From assembly GCA_046724395.1 (NCBI GenBank), contig JBKOWM010000130.1, forward strand, positions 1 to 26,676: 26,676 nucleotides of DNA, in the 5' to 3' direction. Position 1 is the first letter of the stretch, and each line of letters starts with the position of its first letter. The notes under the pieces were generated by a model. That model did no database searches, had not been told where the DNA came from, and saw nothing but the letters and a program-made list of their open reading frames with translations. Source of the DNA: DATAEU01 sp046724395 (GTDB taxonomy: Bacteria > Actinomycetota > UBA4738 > HRBIN12). The position numbers and the translations under genes were made by a program. Shown here piece by piece: positions 17,688 to 25,103 of this stretch.

Positions 17688-17930
17688 TCAGGCGCGGGAC
17701 ATCAGAGGCTCACGATTCCGCTCGCCGCCCACGAGCGCCGCGAACCGAGCGGCCGTCCAGATCCCTGACAGCCCTACGAGCCCGTAGACCACGCGGGTGA
17801 GCGCGTTCGTCTCGCCGAACTCGAGGCCGAAGATCGTGGCGACCAGGTCGAACTCGGCGACCGCGACGAGACCCCAGTTCAGGGCTCCCACGATCACCAG
17901 CGCGAGGGCCGCGCCATCGAGCTTCCGCAT
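17688..17930 (-). CDS. DUF378 small membrane protein
   Basis: This 80-residue protein has two transmembrane helices: ALALVIVGALNWGLVAV and RVVYGLVGLSGIWTAARF. The GALNWGLV motif and the central short acidic loop are typical of DUF378 (YuzA-like) proteins, whose function is unknown. GGAGG lies 7 bases before ATG 17930, while an in-frame GTG at 17933 is too close to it. The gene is divergent from the CarH-like regulator, sharing a 111-bp promoter region, so it is a candidate target of that regulator. Confidence 0.85.
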   Translation of the reverse strand: MRKLDGAALALVIVGALNWGLVAVAEFDLVATIFGLEFGETNALTRVVYGLVGLSGIWTAARFAALVGGERNREPLMSRA

Positions 17931-18041
17931 CACGTGCCTCCTCTCTGTCGAGGTTTCTTTAGACGGACCCTAGACGCCGGGCAGCAACTGCGTCAAGGGT
18001 CTGTGGAGACTTCTGTCGAGAAACCGTGTACAGTCCCGCCC
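17931..18041. promoter_or_regulatory. Divergent promoter region with repeats (DUF378 / CarH-like)
   Basis: The region contains a direct repeat TCTGTCGAG at 17944-17952 and 18012-18020, and inverted hexamers GGTTTC (17952-17957) and GAAACC (18020-18025). A TGTACA palindrome at 18027-18032 overlaps a TACAGT -10-like hexamer (18029-18034). That hexamer lies 7 bp before the ATG of the regulator and there is no Shine-Dalgarno, so its mRNA may be leaderless. Repeats near the start of a MerR-family regulator suggest self-regulation. Confidence 0.45.
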
Positions 18042-18920
18042 ATGGTGCCGACGACGGCGTACCTGCGGATCGGGGAGCTCGCGCGGCGTACGGGGACTTC
18101 CCCGGAGCTGCTACGTGCGTGGGAACAGCGCTACGGGGTGCTCTCCCCCTCACGCTCGACGGGAGGGTTCCGCCTCTACTCCGACGAGGACGTCGCACGC
18201 GTTCGGCGCATCCGGTCGTTGATCGCGGACGGACTCTCGGCCGCCGAAGCGGCGAGCCGCGTCCTCACGTTGCAGGAGAGCGGCGAACCGCCAGCGGCGC
18301 CGGTTCCGGCGGATGCCCGAGACGACCTCGAGGCCGCGCTCGACGCGATGGATGGCCACCGGGCGCACCTTGCCTTCGACCGTCTGCTCAGCGCTCTCTC
18401 GGTCGAGACGGTCCTCGGCGACGTGCTACTCCCGTACCTCCGCCGCCTCGGCGAGCGGTGGGCGAGCGGCGAGATCACCGTGGCTCAGGAGCACTTCGCA
18501 TCGAACCTGATCCGCGGCCGGCTGCTCGGTCTGGGACGAGAGTGGGACGTCGGTCTCGGCCCGTCGGTCGTGCTCGCGTGCCCGCCGGGTGAAGCGCACG
18601 ATCTCGGACTGATCATCTTTGGGATCGCGATCGGCGAGCGCGGATGGCGGGTGATCTTCCTTGGTGCCGACACGCCGTTCGAGACGCTCGAAGAGGTCGT
18701 CCGCACCTTCGAACCGGCGATGGTCGTGATGTCGGTGTCGAAGAGCTGGCAAACGCAGGATGGTGGGGCGCTCGCTCCTATCGCGGCGCTCGTCCCCGTC
18801 GTCGTGGGCGGAGAGCTGAGCGAGGCCGATGCTGCGCGCCTCGGCATCTCGGTTCTCGACGGCGGCCCCCTCGAGGCCGCTCGGACAGTCGCGTCGTCCC
18901 CGCTTGGTCGCATCTCCTAA
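18042..18920 (+). CDS. CarH-type MerR regulator with B12-binding domain (probable light sensor)
   Basis: This 292-residue protein has a MerR DNA-binding domain (YLRIGELARRTGTSPELLRAWEQRYG, residues 7-32). A four-helix cap and a cobalamin-binding Rossmann domain follow. In CarH, adenosylcobalamin drives tetramer formation and DNA binding in the dark, and light releases it. The diagnostic W-x9-EH motif is present (Trp140, Glu150-His151). The lower-ligand motif ExHxxG is also present (Glu184, His186, Gly189 in PPGEAHDLG), as is the LGADTPFE loop. I chose ATG 18042 where the MerR homology begins. No carotenoid genes lie nearby, so its targets may be its own gene and DUF378, or genes elsewhere. 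The light role follows from family knowledge. Confidence 0.88.
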   Translation: MVPTTAYLRIGELARRTGTSPELLRAWEQRYGVLSPSRSTGGFRLYSDEDVARVRRIRSLIADGLSAAEAASRVLTLQESGEPPAAPVPADARDDLEAALDAMDGHRAHLAFDRLLSALSVETVLGDVLLPYLRRLGERWASGEITVAQEHFASNLIRGRLLGLGREWDVGLGPSVVLACPPGEAHDLGLIIFGIAIGERGWRVIFLGADTPFETLEEVVRTFEPAMVVMSVSKSWQTQDGGALAPIAALVPVVVGGELSEADAARLGISVLDGGPLEAARTVASSPLGRIS

Positions 18921-19015
18921 CGCCGCAGAGTGACCGAACCGTGTACGGCAATGACATGGCGCAGCCACGGCAAGAAGCAGTCGATGGATCCCGCCTTGCG
19001 ACGCTCCGAACGGGA

Positions 19016-19285
19016 TCACGCGGTCGCCGAGGCGTGAACCCCGCGCCAGCTCCGCATGTTCTCGACGTGCAACAGCGGTTCTGCGGCGTGGTCGCACACC
19101 AGAGGATCCTCACACGATGGGTTTCCCTCCATCGTGAAGAAGTTGAACCGGCAGTACGGACACCAGGTGTCGAGCTCTTCCGGCAAATACGCACATTCCC
19201 CCCAGGCGCACCCCGGCGTCCCCTCACCGGTCGCGAGGTCCAGACCGCAGCCCGGGCACTGCTGGAATCCCTCCCATCGCCCCAT
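19016..19285 (-). CDS. Small cysteine-rich putative zinc-binding protein
   Basis: This 89-residue protein carries several metal-type cysteine pairs: CPGCGLD near the N-terminus, then C in PGCAWGECAY, CPYCRFNFF, and a final CEDPLVCDH. The spacing suggests two zinc ribbons or knuckles. ATG 19285 has an excellent GGAGGT 8 bases upstream, so I consider it a real gene. It is divergent from the truncated hydrogenase gamma subunit and its upstream signal abuts the point where that subunit's coding sequence starts to be recognisable. I do not recognise a named family; a role linked to the hydrogenase or a general zinc-binding role are both possible. Confidence 0.7.
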   Translation of the reverse strand: MGRWEGFQQCPGCGLDLATGEGTPGCAWGECAYLPEELDTWCPYCRFNFFTMEGNPSCEDPLVCDHAAEPLLHVENMRSWRGVHASATA

Positions 19286-19324
19286 GACGACTCACCTCCC
19301 GCCTGTCGGCCTCGCGGCGCACGC

Positions 19325-19654
19325 CGAGGCGTCGAGGTCACCGTCGATGCGGCCACCCCCGATTGGCGGGGGAACGTCGGGGTCGTGCCTCAAATGCTCA
19401 CGAGGGCCCGGTTCGATTCGGCCGCCACCGTGGCGATGGTCTGCGGGCCCGAGGTCATGATGCGGTTCACGGTTCAGACGCTACTGGGCGCCGGCGTGGA
19501 CGCCGGCCGGATCCTGATCTCGCTGGAGCGGAACATGCAGTGCGCGGTCAGGCAGTGCGGTCACTGCCAGCTCGGTCCGTTCTTCGTGTGCGCCGACGGC
19601 CCCGTGATGCCGTACGGGCTCGTCGCGCCTTGGCTCCGCCCGAGGGAGGTGTGA
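19325..19654 (+). pseudogene. hydG: [NiFe]-hydrogenase gamma (FAD/NAD(P)-binding) subunit, C-terminal fragment
   Basis: About 110 residues match the C-terminal third of the HydG/sulfhydrogenase gamma subunit. That subunit carries electrons between NAD(P)H and the hydrogenase small subunit. GVEVTVDAATPDWRGNVGVV leads to the NAD(P)-site motif CGPEVMM and the [2Fe-2S] motif C-x4-C-x2-C-x8-C (CAVRQCGHCQLGPFFVC). The FAD domain that should precede it (roughly 170-180 residues) is absent, and the divergent cysteine-rich gene occupies that space. A one-base loss near 19327 would also explain why LAAHAE just upstream is in another frame. The stop overlaps the small-subunit ATG. It could be expressed only as a fragment. 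Confidence 0.75.
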
Positions 19655-20429
19655 TGGCGGCGCGCCCGCGTCTGGCCGTGTGGAAGTTCGCCTCATGCGA
19701 CGGATGCCAGCTGACCCTGCTGAACTGCGAGGACGAGCTGCTTCCGGTCGCCCGCGAGATCGAGATCGCCTCCTTCCCCGAAGCGTCGCGCGCGGTGACC
19801 GAGGGACCGTACGATCTCTCACTCGTCGAGGGATCGATCACGACCCCCTCCGACGCCGAACGGATCCAGGAGGTCCGCCGGCAGTCCCGGTTCCTCGTCA
19901 CGATCGGCGCCTGCGCGACGTCCGGCGGGATCCAGGCGCTGCGGAACTTCAAGCACGTCGACGACTTCATGCGGATCGTCTATGCGCGGCCCGAGTACAT
20001 CGAGACGCTCGAGAGCTCGACCGCGATTGCGGATCACGTGCCTGTGGACTTCGAGCTCCGCGGATGTCCGATCGACCGCAAGCAGCTGCTCGAGGTGATC
20101 GGGGCCTTCCTGAACGGACGACGACCCGAGGTCCCGAACCACAGCGTGTGCATCGAGTGCAAGCGGCGTGGCACGGTTTGTGTGATGGTCGCGCGAGGCA
20201 CCGCCTGCCTCGGTCCCGTCACGCACGCCGGCTGCGGGGCGTTGTGCCCCTCGTACGACCGGGGCTGCTACGGATGCTTCGGCCCGATGGAGACGCCAAC
20301 ACGACCTCGCTCGGGCACCGCTTCCTGGAGCTCGGCGTCGGCGAGGACGACATCCAACGCGTGTTCCGCACGTTCAATGCCAACGCCGAGGCGTTCCGCG
20401 AAGAGAGCGAGGCACGTGACCCACGGTAG
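19654..20429 (+). pseudogene. hydD: [NiFe]-hydrogenase small subunit (delta), one frameshift
   Basis: The small subunit holds the iron-sulfur clusters that pass electrons from the NiFe site. The N-terminus FASCDGCQLTLLNCEDEL has the proximal-cluster CxxC pair, and later cysteines occur in IGACATSGG, RGCPIDRK, CIECKRRG and GCGALCPSYDRGCYGCFGP. The group 3b type is suggested by SCDGCQLTLLNCEDE and gene order. After GCYGCFGPME (about 20290) the frame changes by one missing base. In the new frame the protein continues DANTTSLGHRFLELG and ends normally at 20429. ATG 19654 is preceded by GGGAGGTG and overlaps the gamma stop. Adding one G near 20292 restores a full-length protein of about 258 residues. 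Confidence 0.85.
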
Positions 20430-21729
20430 CTCGCCGAGCGCCCACGGCGCTATCCGCATTCCTGGCCTCGCCCGCGTTGAAGGCGAAGGCGGGCTCGAGA
20501 TCCGACTGCGCGACGGCGAGGTCGTGGAGGCTCGGCTGAACATCTACGAGCCTCCCCGGTTCTTCGAGGCGTTCCTCCGTGGACGCCGCCACACCGAACC
20601 GCCCGACATCACCGCGCGGATCTGCGGGATCTGCCCGATCGCCTACCAGATGAGCGCGTGCCGGGCGGTCGAGGACGCGTGCGGGGTGACGGTGGACGGG
20701 CCAATCGCGAAGCTCCGACGGCTGATCTACCTCGGCGAGTGGATCGAGAGTCACGCGCTACACGTCTACCTGCTGCACGCTCCCGACTTCCTCGGCTACG
20801 AGAGCGCGGTCCACATGGCGGCCGATCATCGCGACGTGGTCGAGCACGGGCTCGCGATGAAGAAGGCGGGCAACGGCCTGATGGAGGCGATCGGCGGGCG
20901 CTCGGTACACCCGATCAATGTCCGCGTGGGCGGCTTCTACCGGGCTCCGACCCGCGACGAGCTGCGGGCGCTGCTCGGACCCCTGGAACGGGCGCGCGAC
21001 ATCGCCGTGGACACCGTGCGCTGGGTCTCGGCGTTCGCGTTCCCCGCGTTCGAACGCGATTACGGATTCGTCTCGTTGCGGCATCCGACGGACTACCCGA
21101 TCAGCGAGGGCCGGATCGTCTCGAGCGACGGCCTCGACATCGCGGTCGCCGAGTACGACGAGCACTTCGTCGAGGAACAAGTTCCCGCAGTCGACTGCCT
21201 TGCACTCGCGACTGCGGTCGAGCGAGGGCCACTACCTTGTAGGGCCGCTCGCCCGGTTCAACCTGAACATAGACCGTCTGGGTCCCCTCGCCCGCCGCGC
21301 GGCCCACCAGGCAGGCATCGCGGATGGTTGCAGGAACCCGTTCCAGAGCATCGTGGTCCGGGCCGTCGAGCTCGTACAGGCATGCGACGAGGCCATCGAC
21401 ATCATCGCGTCCTATGATCCGGGCCGACCCGCCGGCGGTCGCGGTGCCGCCCGAGGCCGGCGTCGGGGCGGGTGCCACCGAGGCGCCCCGCGGCCTGCTG
21501 TACCACCGGTACGTCCTCGACGCCGAGGGATTGATCCGGGACGCACGGATCGTGCCGCCGACCTCCCAGAACCAGGGCACGATCGAGGAGGACGGTCCGC
21601 TTCGCCAGCGATCGGCTGTCGCTCGACCGGCAGGCGCTCACCTGGCAGTGCGAGCAGGCGGTCCGGAACCACGACCCCTGCATCTCGTGCGCGACGCACT
21701 TCCTCGACCTACGGGTGGTGGAGGCATGA
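20416..21729 (+). pseudogene. hydA: [NiFe]-hydrogenase large catalytic subunit (alpha), three frameshifts
   Basis: The large subunit carries the NiFe active site. It starts at GTG 20416, overlapping the small-subunit stop, with PGLARVEGEGGLEI. The first nickel motif RICGICPIAYQM is intact, and the C-terminal motif DPCISCATHFL is present just before the stop at 21727-21729. Between them the frame shifts three times by +1: near 21184-21186 (CCC), 21421-21423 (GGG) and 21594-21595 (GG). Dropping one base at each gives a continuous protein: EEQVPQSTALHSRL, then YDPADPPAVAVPP, then EEDVRFASDRL. The net change is three bases, so the final frame is correct. The corrected length is about 436 residues, normal for group 3b. 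Either the gene is newly broken or the assembly has local errors. Confidence 0.88.
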
Positions 21730-22196
21730 CCGAACCCGACAACGGTGTCGTCACGGTGATCGGGATCGGGAATCGGTTCCGTCGAGACGATGCCGCGGGC
21801 CTGGAGGTCGCGCGGAGGGTCCGCGAACGCGTCGGCGGCGCCGTGCACATCCTCGAACTCGAGGGCGAGCCGATCGACGCGCTGGACGTGTTGGTGCCCG
21901 CCGACGACGTGATCGTGGCCGACGCGGTAGCCGGTGCGGGCGCGGCCGGGAGCGTGCATGTACTGGACGCAACCGATGAGCCGATCCCCGCGCCGTTGCG
22001 CGCAAAGGGCACCCACACGTTCGGCCTCGCCGATGTTGTGGAGCTCGCTCGGGCCACCGAACGGCTCCCACGCTCGCTGGTCGTGTACGGCATCGAGGGC
22101 GGCGACTTCTCGACCGGGGAGGGGCTGACCGAGCCGGTTGCGCGCGCGGTTGAGGACTCGGCGGCCGCGATCGTTCGACGCGTGGGGAGACGCTGA
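21726..22196 (+). CDS. [NiFe]-hydrogenase maturation endopeptidase (HycI/HoxM type)
   Basis: This protease removes a C-terminal peptide from the large subunit after nickel insertion. The 156-residue product has the family signature VIGIGNRFRRDDAAGLEVAR at residues 10-29, with the metal-binding acidic position in the RRDD segment. A second conserved part is DVIVADAVAGAGAAGSVHVL, and a THTFGLADVVELA segment provides the conserved His region. The ATG overlaps the hydA stop (ATGA). A puzzle is that the large subunit ends only about ten residues after DPCISCATHFL, so the usual cleaved tail is very short or absent. The gene is intact even though the structural genes are not. Confidence 0.88.
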   Translation: MTEPDNGVVTVIGIGNRFRRDDAAGLEVARRVRERVGGAVHILELEGEPIDALDVLVPADDVIVADAVAGAGAAGSVHVLDATDEPIPAPLRAKGTHTFGLADVVELARATERLPRSLVVYGIEGGDFSTGEGLTEPVARAVEDSAAAIVRRVGRR

Positions 22197-22435
22197 TGTG
22201 CCTCGGAACGATCGGAGCGATCCGAGACGTGTTCGAGGAGAACGGGCTCCCGATGGCGCGGGTCGACGGCGACGTCCGCACACCGCAAGTGTGCCTGCTG
22301 TATGTGCCGGAGGCCCGGCCCGGCGACCACGTGCTGATCGAGCTGGGGTTCGCCGTCGAGGTGCTCGAGCCGGAGGAGGCGGCCGAGGCGCTGCGCCTGC
22401 GGGGGGCCTCGGAAGGAAACGAGCAGAAGCCATGA
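22196..22435 (+). CDS. hypC: HypC/HybG-type hydrogenase maturation chaperone
   Basis: HypC-family proteins deliver the Fe(CN)2CO group with HypD and hold the large-subunit precursor. The 79-residue length fits. The essential second-residue cysteine is present (MCLGTIG), and the small beta-barrel pattern VDGDVRTPQVCLLYVPEARPGDHVLIELGFAVEVL follows the family. The start overlaps the protease stop (TGATG). The C-terminal tail EAAEALRLRG is usual. The first strand reads GTIGAI rather than the common AIPGKV, so it is a slightly divergent member. Other Hyp proteins are not in the window. Confidence 0.87.
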   Translation: MCLGTIGAIRDVFEENGLPMARVDGDVRTPQVCLLYVPEARPGDHVLIELGFAVEVLEPEEAAEALRLRGASEGNEQKP

Positions 22436-23412
22436 AGGCCACCGACGCCCAGGGGCCAACGATAGTGGACCCGAGACGCCCGTCGCCGTTTCCCAGCACG
22501 CCGGCGAGCGGACTCGCGCTGGCCTTCGCGACGGCGATCATCAGCGGCGTGGCGATCTTCGCGAACGCGTACGGCGTGGCAGCGTTCGGCTCGGGGGGCG
22601 GCGTCTACACGACGGCCAAAAACCTCGTGGCCGCGGTCGTCTTGATGCTCGTCACCGCGGCGGCGACGAGGGCCCGTTCCGAGGAGGGTTTCACGCGGCC
22701 GCGCACGAGCGCGCAGTGGGCCGGCCTCGTCCTGGTCGCGGTGATCGGCGGCAGCGTCCCGTTCCTGATGTTCTTCGAGGGACTGGCGCGCGCTTCATCG
22801 CTCCAGGCCGCCTTCATCCACAAGACGCTGCTCGTCTGGGTGTCGCTCCTCGCCTGGCCGCTCCTGCGCGAGCGCATCGGACCGCTGCACGTCGTGGCGA
22901 TCGGGCTGCTCCTGGCCGGCCAGGCGGTGCTGCAGCGGGGTGTCGGCGAGGTCGGTCTCGGAAGCGGCGAGGCGATGATCCTCGGAGCCACGCTGCTGTG
23001 GTCGTTCGAGGTCATCGTTGCCAAGCGACTCCTCGCTTCGCTTTCGTCGTTCACCGTTGGGTCGGCGCGGATGGCGCTCGGCTCCGTCGTGCTGCTCGCC
23101 TATCTCGGGGCGACCGGGGGCATCGACGACCTGCTCGCGACCTCGGCCGCACAGTCGGCGTGGGCCGCGCTGACCGGCGGACTGCTCGCGGCCTACGTCG
23201 CGACCTGGTACCTGGCACTCGCACGGGCACGCGCCATCGACGTGACGGCGGTGCTCGTGTTCGGTGCCGTCGTGACGGCGCTCCTGGCCGCTGTCGTGCA
23301 GGATGTCGAGCCGGCGACCGCAGCGCTCGCCCTTCTGACCCTGGGGACATTCGTGGCCACGCTGGCGGCGCGAAGGCGAGCCGAGCCCGCGACCGTCCGC
23401 GCCGGGCGCTGA
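22432..23412 (+). CDS. EamA/DMT-family permease
   Basis: This 326-residue integral membrane protein has about ten hydrophobic helices in two halves, the arrangement of EamA drug/metabolite transporters. Visible segments include LALAFATAIISGVAIFANAYG, VLVAVIGGSVPFLMFFEGLA, HVVAIGLLLAGQAVL and VLVFGAVVTALLAAVV. Proteins of this type move small metabolites or serve as metal/cofactor transporters, but no substrate is clear. The ATG overlaps the hypC stop and its own stop overlaps the next ATG, so it belongs to the hydrogenase transcript. I infer a link to hydrogenase maturation, for example supply of a metal or cofactor, from context alone. Confidence 0.85.
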   Translation: MKATDAQGPTIVDPRRPSPFPSTPASGLALAFATAIISGVAIFANAYGVAAFGSGGGVYTTAKNLVAAVVLMLVTAAATRARSEEGFTRPRTSAQWAGLVLVAVIGGSVPFLMFFEGLARASSLQAAFIHKTLLVWVSLLAWPLLRERIGPLHVVAIGLLLAGQAVLQRGVGEVGLGSGEAMILGATLLWSFEVIVAKRLLASLSSFTVGSARMALGSVVLLAYLGATGGIDDLLATSAAQSAWAALTGGLLAAYVATWYLALARARAIDVTAVLVFGAVVTALLAAVVQDVEPATAALALLTLGTFVATLAARRRAEPATVRAGR

Positions 23413-24179
23413 TGCGGACAGCGACCGCAACCGAAAACGCCCCGCTGCTGTTCGCGCGATACGCCCATCCACCCAACCTGCTCGGCTACTGCGGGCCTCC
23501 CGACCATCGCGCGTTCTTCGAGCAGGCCACCGAGGGCGTCATCGATCGAGAGCTCGCGCAGCTGGCGCACGCCTTCGACGGCGCGTGGCCGTACCTCGAG
23601 CTGATCGCGGCCGCGAACGCAATCAGGAATCCGCTGGATCGTGCGGTCGTGCACGCCTACTGGATCGGCAACCCGCTGCTCGAACGCGTCGATATGGCCG
23701 CTCTCGGGGGCTCGGTCGAGGATCGGTTCCGACGGCGAGTCGGCCGCGGGTGGGAGCACCTGGCCGCGGCGATCCTCACGGGGGCGGTTCCGCACCACAG
23801 CTTCCACGTGCTGTTGGTGTCGCCGTGGACCGGCTTGATGCGCGCGGGCCGTTTCGAGCACCCGCTCCACGTGATGGATCGCTGCAGGATCCGTTGGGGC
23901 CGCATCGTCGATGTCGTAGGTGATACGGCGAGGGTGAACGTGCCGACGCTCCGCTGGGACGGTCGCGAGCTTGGGGTCGGGTCCGCTGCCCCGGAGCTCG
24001 CGAGGGTGAAGGCCGACGGCCGAGGGTTGGTCCCCGACCTGCGTCCCGGCGACCTGGTCTCGCTCCACTGGGACTGGGTTTGCGACCGGCTGAGCCCGGC
24101 GGACGTCGGCGCGCTGGACCGGTATACGCTCCGCCACCTCACCCTCGCCAACGCCACCGCGAAGGACGTCCGAGCGTAA
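23412..24179 (+). CDS. Hydrogenase-associated protein of DUF6390 type, function unknown
   Basis: This soluble 255-residue protein lies last in the hydrogenase transcript and is translationally coupled to the EamA gene (TGATG). It starts LLFARYAHPPNLLGYCGPPDH, a segment I associate with DUF6390 proteins found beside actinobacterial group 3b hydrogenases. His-rich conserved-looking parts include VPHHSFHVLLVSPW and FEHPLHVMDRCRIRWG. The rest is mixed helix/sheet with GDLVSLHWDWVCDRLS near the C-terminus. No signal peptide, membrane helix or known catalytic motif is seen. The His and Cys residues could bind metal. The family name is from memory and should be verified. Confidence 0.75.
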   Translation: MRTATATENAPLLFARYAHPPNLLGYCGPPDHRAFFEQATEGVIDRELAQLAHAFDGAWPYLELIAAANAIRNPLDRAVVHAYWIGNPLLERVDMAALGGSVEDRFRRRVGRGWEHLAAAILTGAVPHHSFHVLLVSPWTGLMRAGRFEHPLHVMDRCRIRWGRIVDVVGDTARVNVPTLRWDGRELGVGSAAPELARVKADGRGLVPDLRPGDLVSLHWDWVCDRLSPADVGALDRYTLRHLTLANATAKDVRA

Positions 24180-24459
24180 GACCAACGACGACCGTCACGA
24201 CGACGGACGGCGGGCGCGAGAACGGTCCGAGGTGCCTCGACACCAGCCGGCGACGGTTCTGTCCACCCACGCCACGGACGCGCTCAGCCAGACTCAAGGA
24301 TTCGCCGCCGTGGCCGATGTAGTAGGGCTGAGCAAAGCATTCGATTGTTCGACGTTGAGGTCGTGAACCGGGAGGACGAGGAGCGGATCGCCGCCGAACG
24401 CGAGGACGAGGCGGCTCGCCATCGGCGACCACGCGCCAGAAGCTGGAGGACCACGACGA
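24180..24459. other. 280-bp gap after the hydrogenase locus
   Basis: No intact gene is seen. A short open frame from 24345 reads FDVEVVNREDEERIAAERE, charged and possibly coding, but it runs through the next gene out of frame and has no ribosome site. Promoter signals for the secreted-protein gene should lie here; GGAGG occurs ten bases before its ATG. Confidence 0.35.
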
Positions 24460-24741
24460 ATGAGACGAATCCTGATCGTGTCGGTGGTGATGCTTGCGTT
24501 GCTAAGTACGCTCGTGCCACAGGCGATCGCGTCAGAGACGATCGGGTGTCGCAGGCGAACTTCCCACCGGGCCGTCTGCTGGAACTACAAACGGTACCCC
24601 GTCTTCTTCCACGCCACGCTCCACTTCTACGACGGGACGTGGCGGACCTACTGGTTCAAGCTCAACCCCGACGAGCGGTGGGGGAAGCACACGGCTCTGG
24701 CGATCAAGTCGGTGACGTCGGACTGGACGCGTCTGTCATGA
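24460..24741 (+). CDS. Small secreted protein of unknown function
   Basis: The 93-residue product begins with a clean Sec signal peptide (MRRILIVSVVMLALLSTLVPQAIASE) with a likely cut after Ala-Ile-Ala or the following Ser. The mature part is about 68 residues, is basic and aromatic-rich (WNYKRYPVFFHATLHFYDGTW then TYWFKL) and has two cysteines, Cys30 and Cys40, that could form a disulfide. It looks like a small beta-sheet protein. GGAGG lies 10 bases upstream of the ATG. A strong hairpin begins at the stop codon. I do not recognise a family. Confidence 0.65.
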   Translation: MRRILIVSVVMLALLSTLVPQAIASETIGCRRRTSHRAVCWNYKRYPVFFHATLHFYDGTWRTYWFKLNPDERWGKHTALAIKSVTSDWTRLS

Positions 24742-24768
24742 CCGTCTGACGCACCCGGTCAGACGGTC
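24740..24768 (+). terminator. Strong hairpin at the end of the secreted-protein gene
   Basis: GACCGTCTGAC and GTCAGACGGTC form a perfect 11-bp stem with a 7-base loop (GCACCCG). The stem starts within the last bases of the stop codon. There is no T-run, but GC-rich Actinobacteria often use such T-less terminators. Confidence 0.65.
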
Positions 24769-25103
24769 CCGAATGAGCTGGCGAGGTGCGCGCGATCCGC
24801 GTAGGTCCCTACACCGCCTCGAAACCCTCCTCGCCGTTGCGGAGCCCACGATCGCACCGTCAAGCACGGCAGATGTCCGCGACTCCGTCGGGATGCCGCG
24901 AGCGAGCGCTCGCCTGATCGACCTTTCGGTTAGCCGAGGCGAGGCGACGTCGTGTGGGACGTGAGATCGGCTGGCGGAGTGCTGGTCGCCGCCTTCCGCC
25001 GCCACCGGTCGCGCACCGGTGGGTGCGTCGTCGCCTCGATTTGATGGCGGCCTGACGGGCGGAACATCCCCGATTCGAATCCTCCTCTGAGACACTCGAC
25101 CTC
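24769..25103. other. 335-bp gene-free stretch with one hairpin
   Basis: No convincing gene is seen on either strand; the frames present are low in typical protein patterns. An inverted repeat CCACCGGT-N5-ACCGGTGG (25002-25022) is the only clear structure. GATTCGAATC near 25070 recalls a tRNA T-loop, but no matching stem or acceptor arm is present. Confidence 0.5.
25002..25022. repeat. 8-bp inverted repeat with 5-base loop
   Basis: CCACCGGT and ACCGGTGG flank CGCGC. It may be a transcription terminator for either direction or an operator for the kinase-like gene that begins 82 bp downstream. Confidence 0.4.

Noticed and set aside
18987..19017. GATCCCG ... CGGGATC inverted repeat between CarH-like and cysteine-rich genes
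   Set aside because: The 7-bp arms are separated by a loop of about 17 bases and overlap a stop codon, too weak to call a terminator.
19325..21729. Programmed ribosomal frameshifting in the hydrogenase genes
   Set aside because: The shifts are several, lie in ordinary short G/C runs without slippery heptamers or downstream structures, and are not known in this family.
24345..24749. Plus-strand frame beginning FDVEVVNREDEERIAAERE
   Set aside because: It has no ribosome site, overlaps the secreted-protein gene in another frame and loses protein-like character after about 40 residues.
25060..25085. GATTCGAATC resembling a tRNA T-loop
   Set aside because: No flanking T-stem, anticodon arm or acceptor stem could be paired within 100 bases upstream.
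24736..25095. Minus-strand frame of 119 codons
   Set aside because: It is Arg/Ser-rich with no domain, and overlaps the terminator hairpin; it looks like a GC-driven chance frame.
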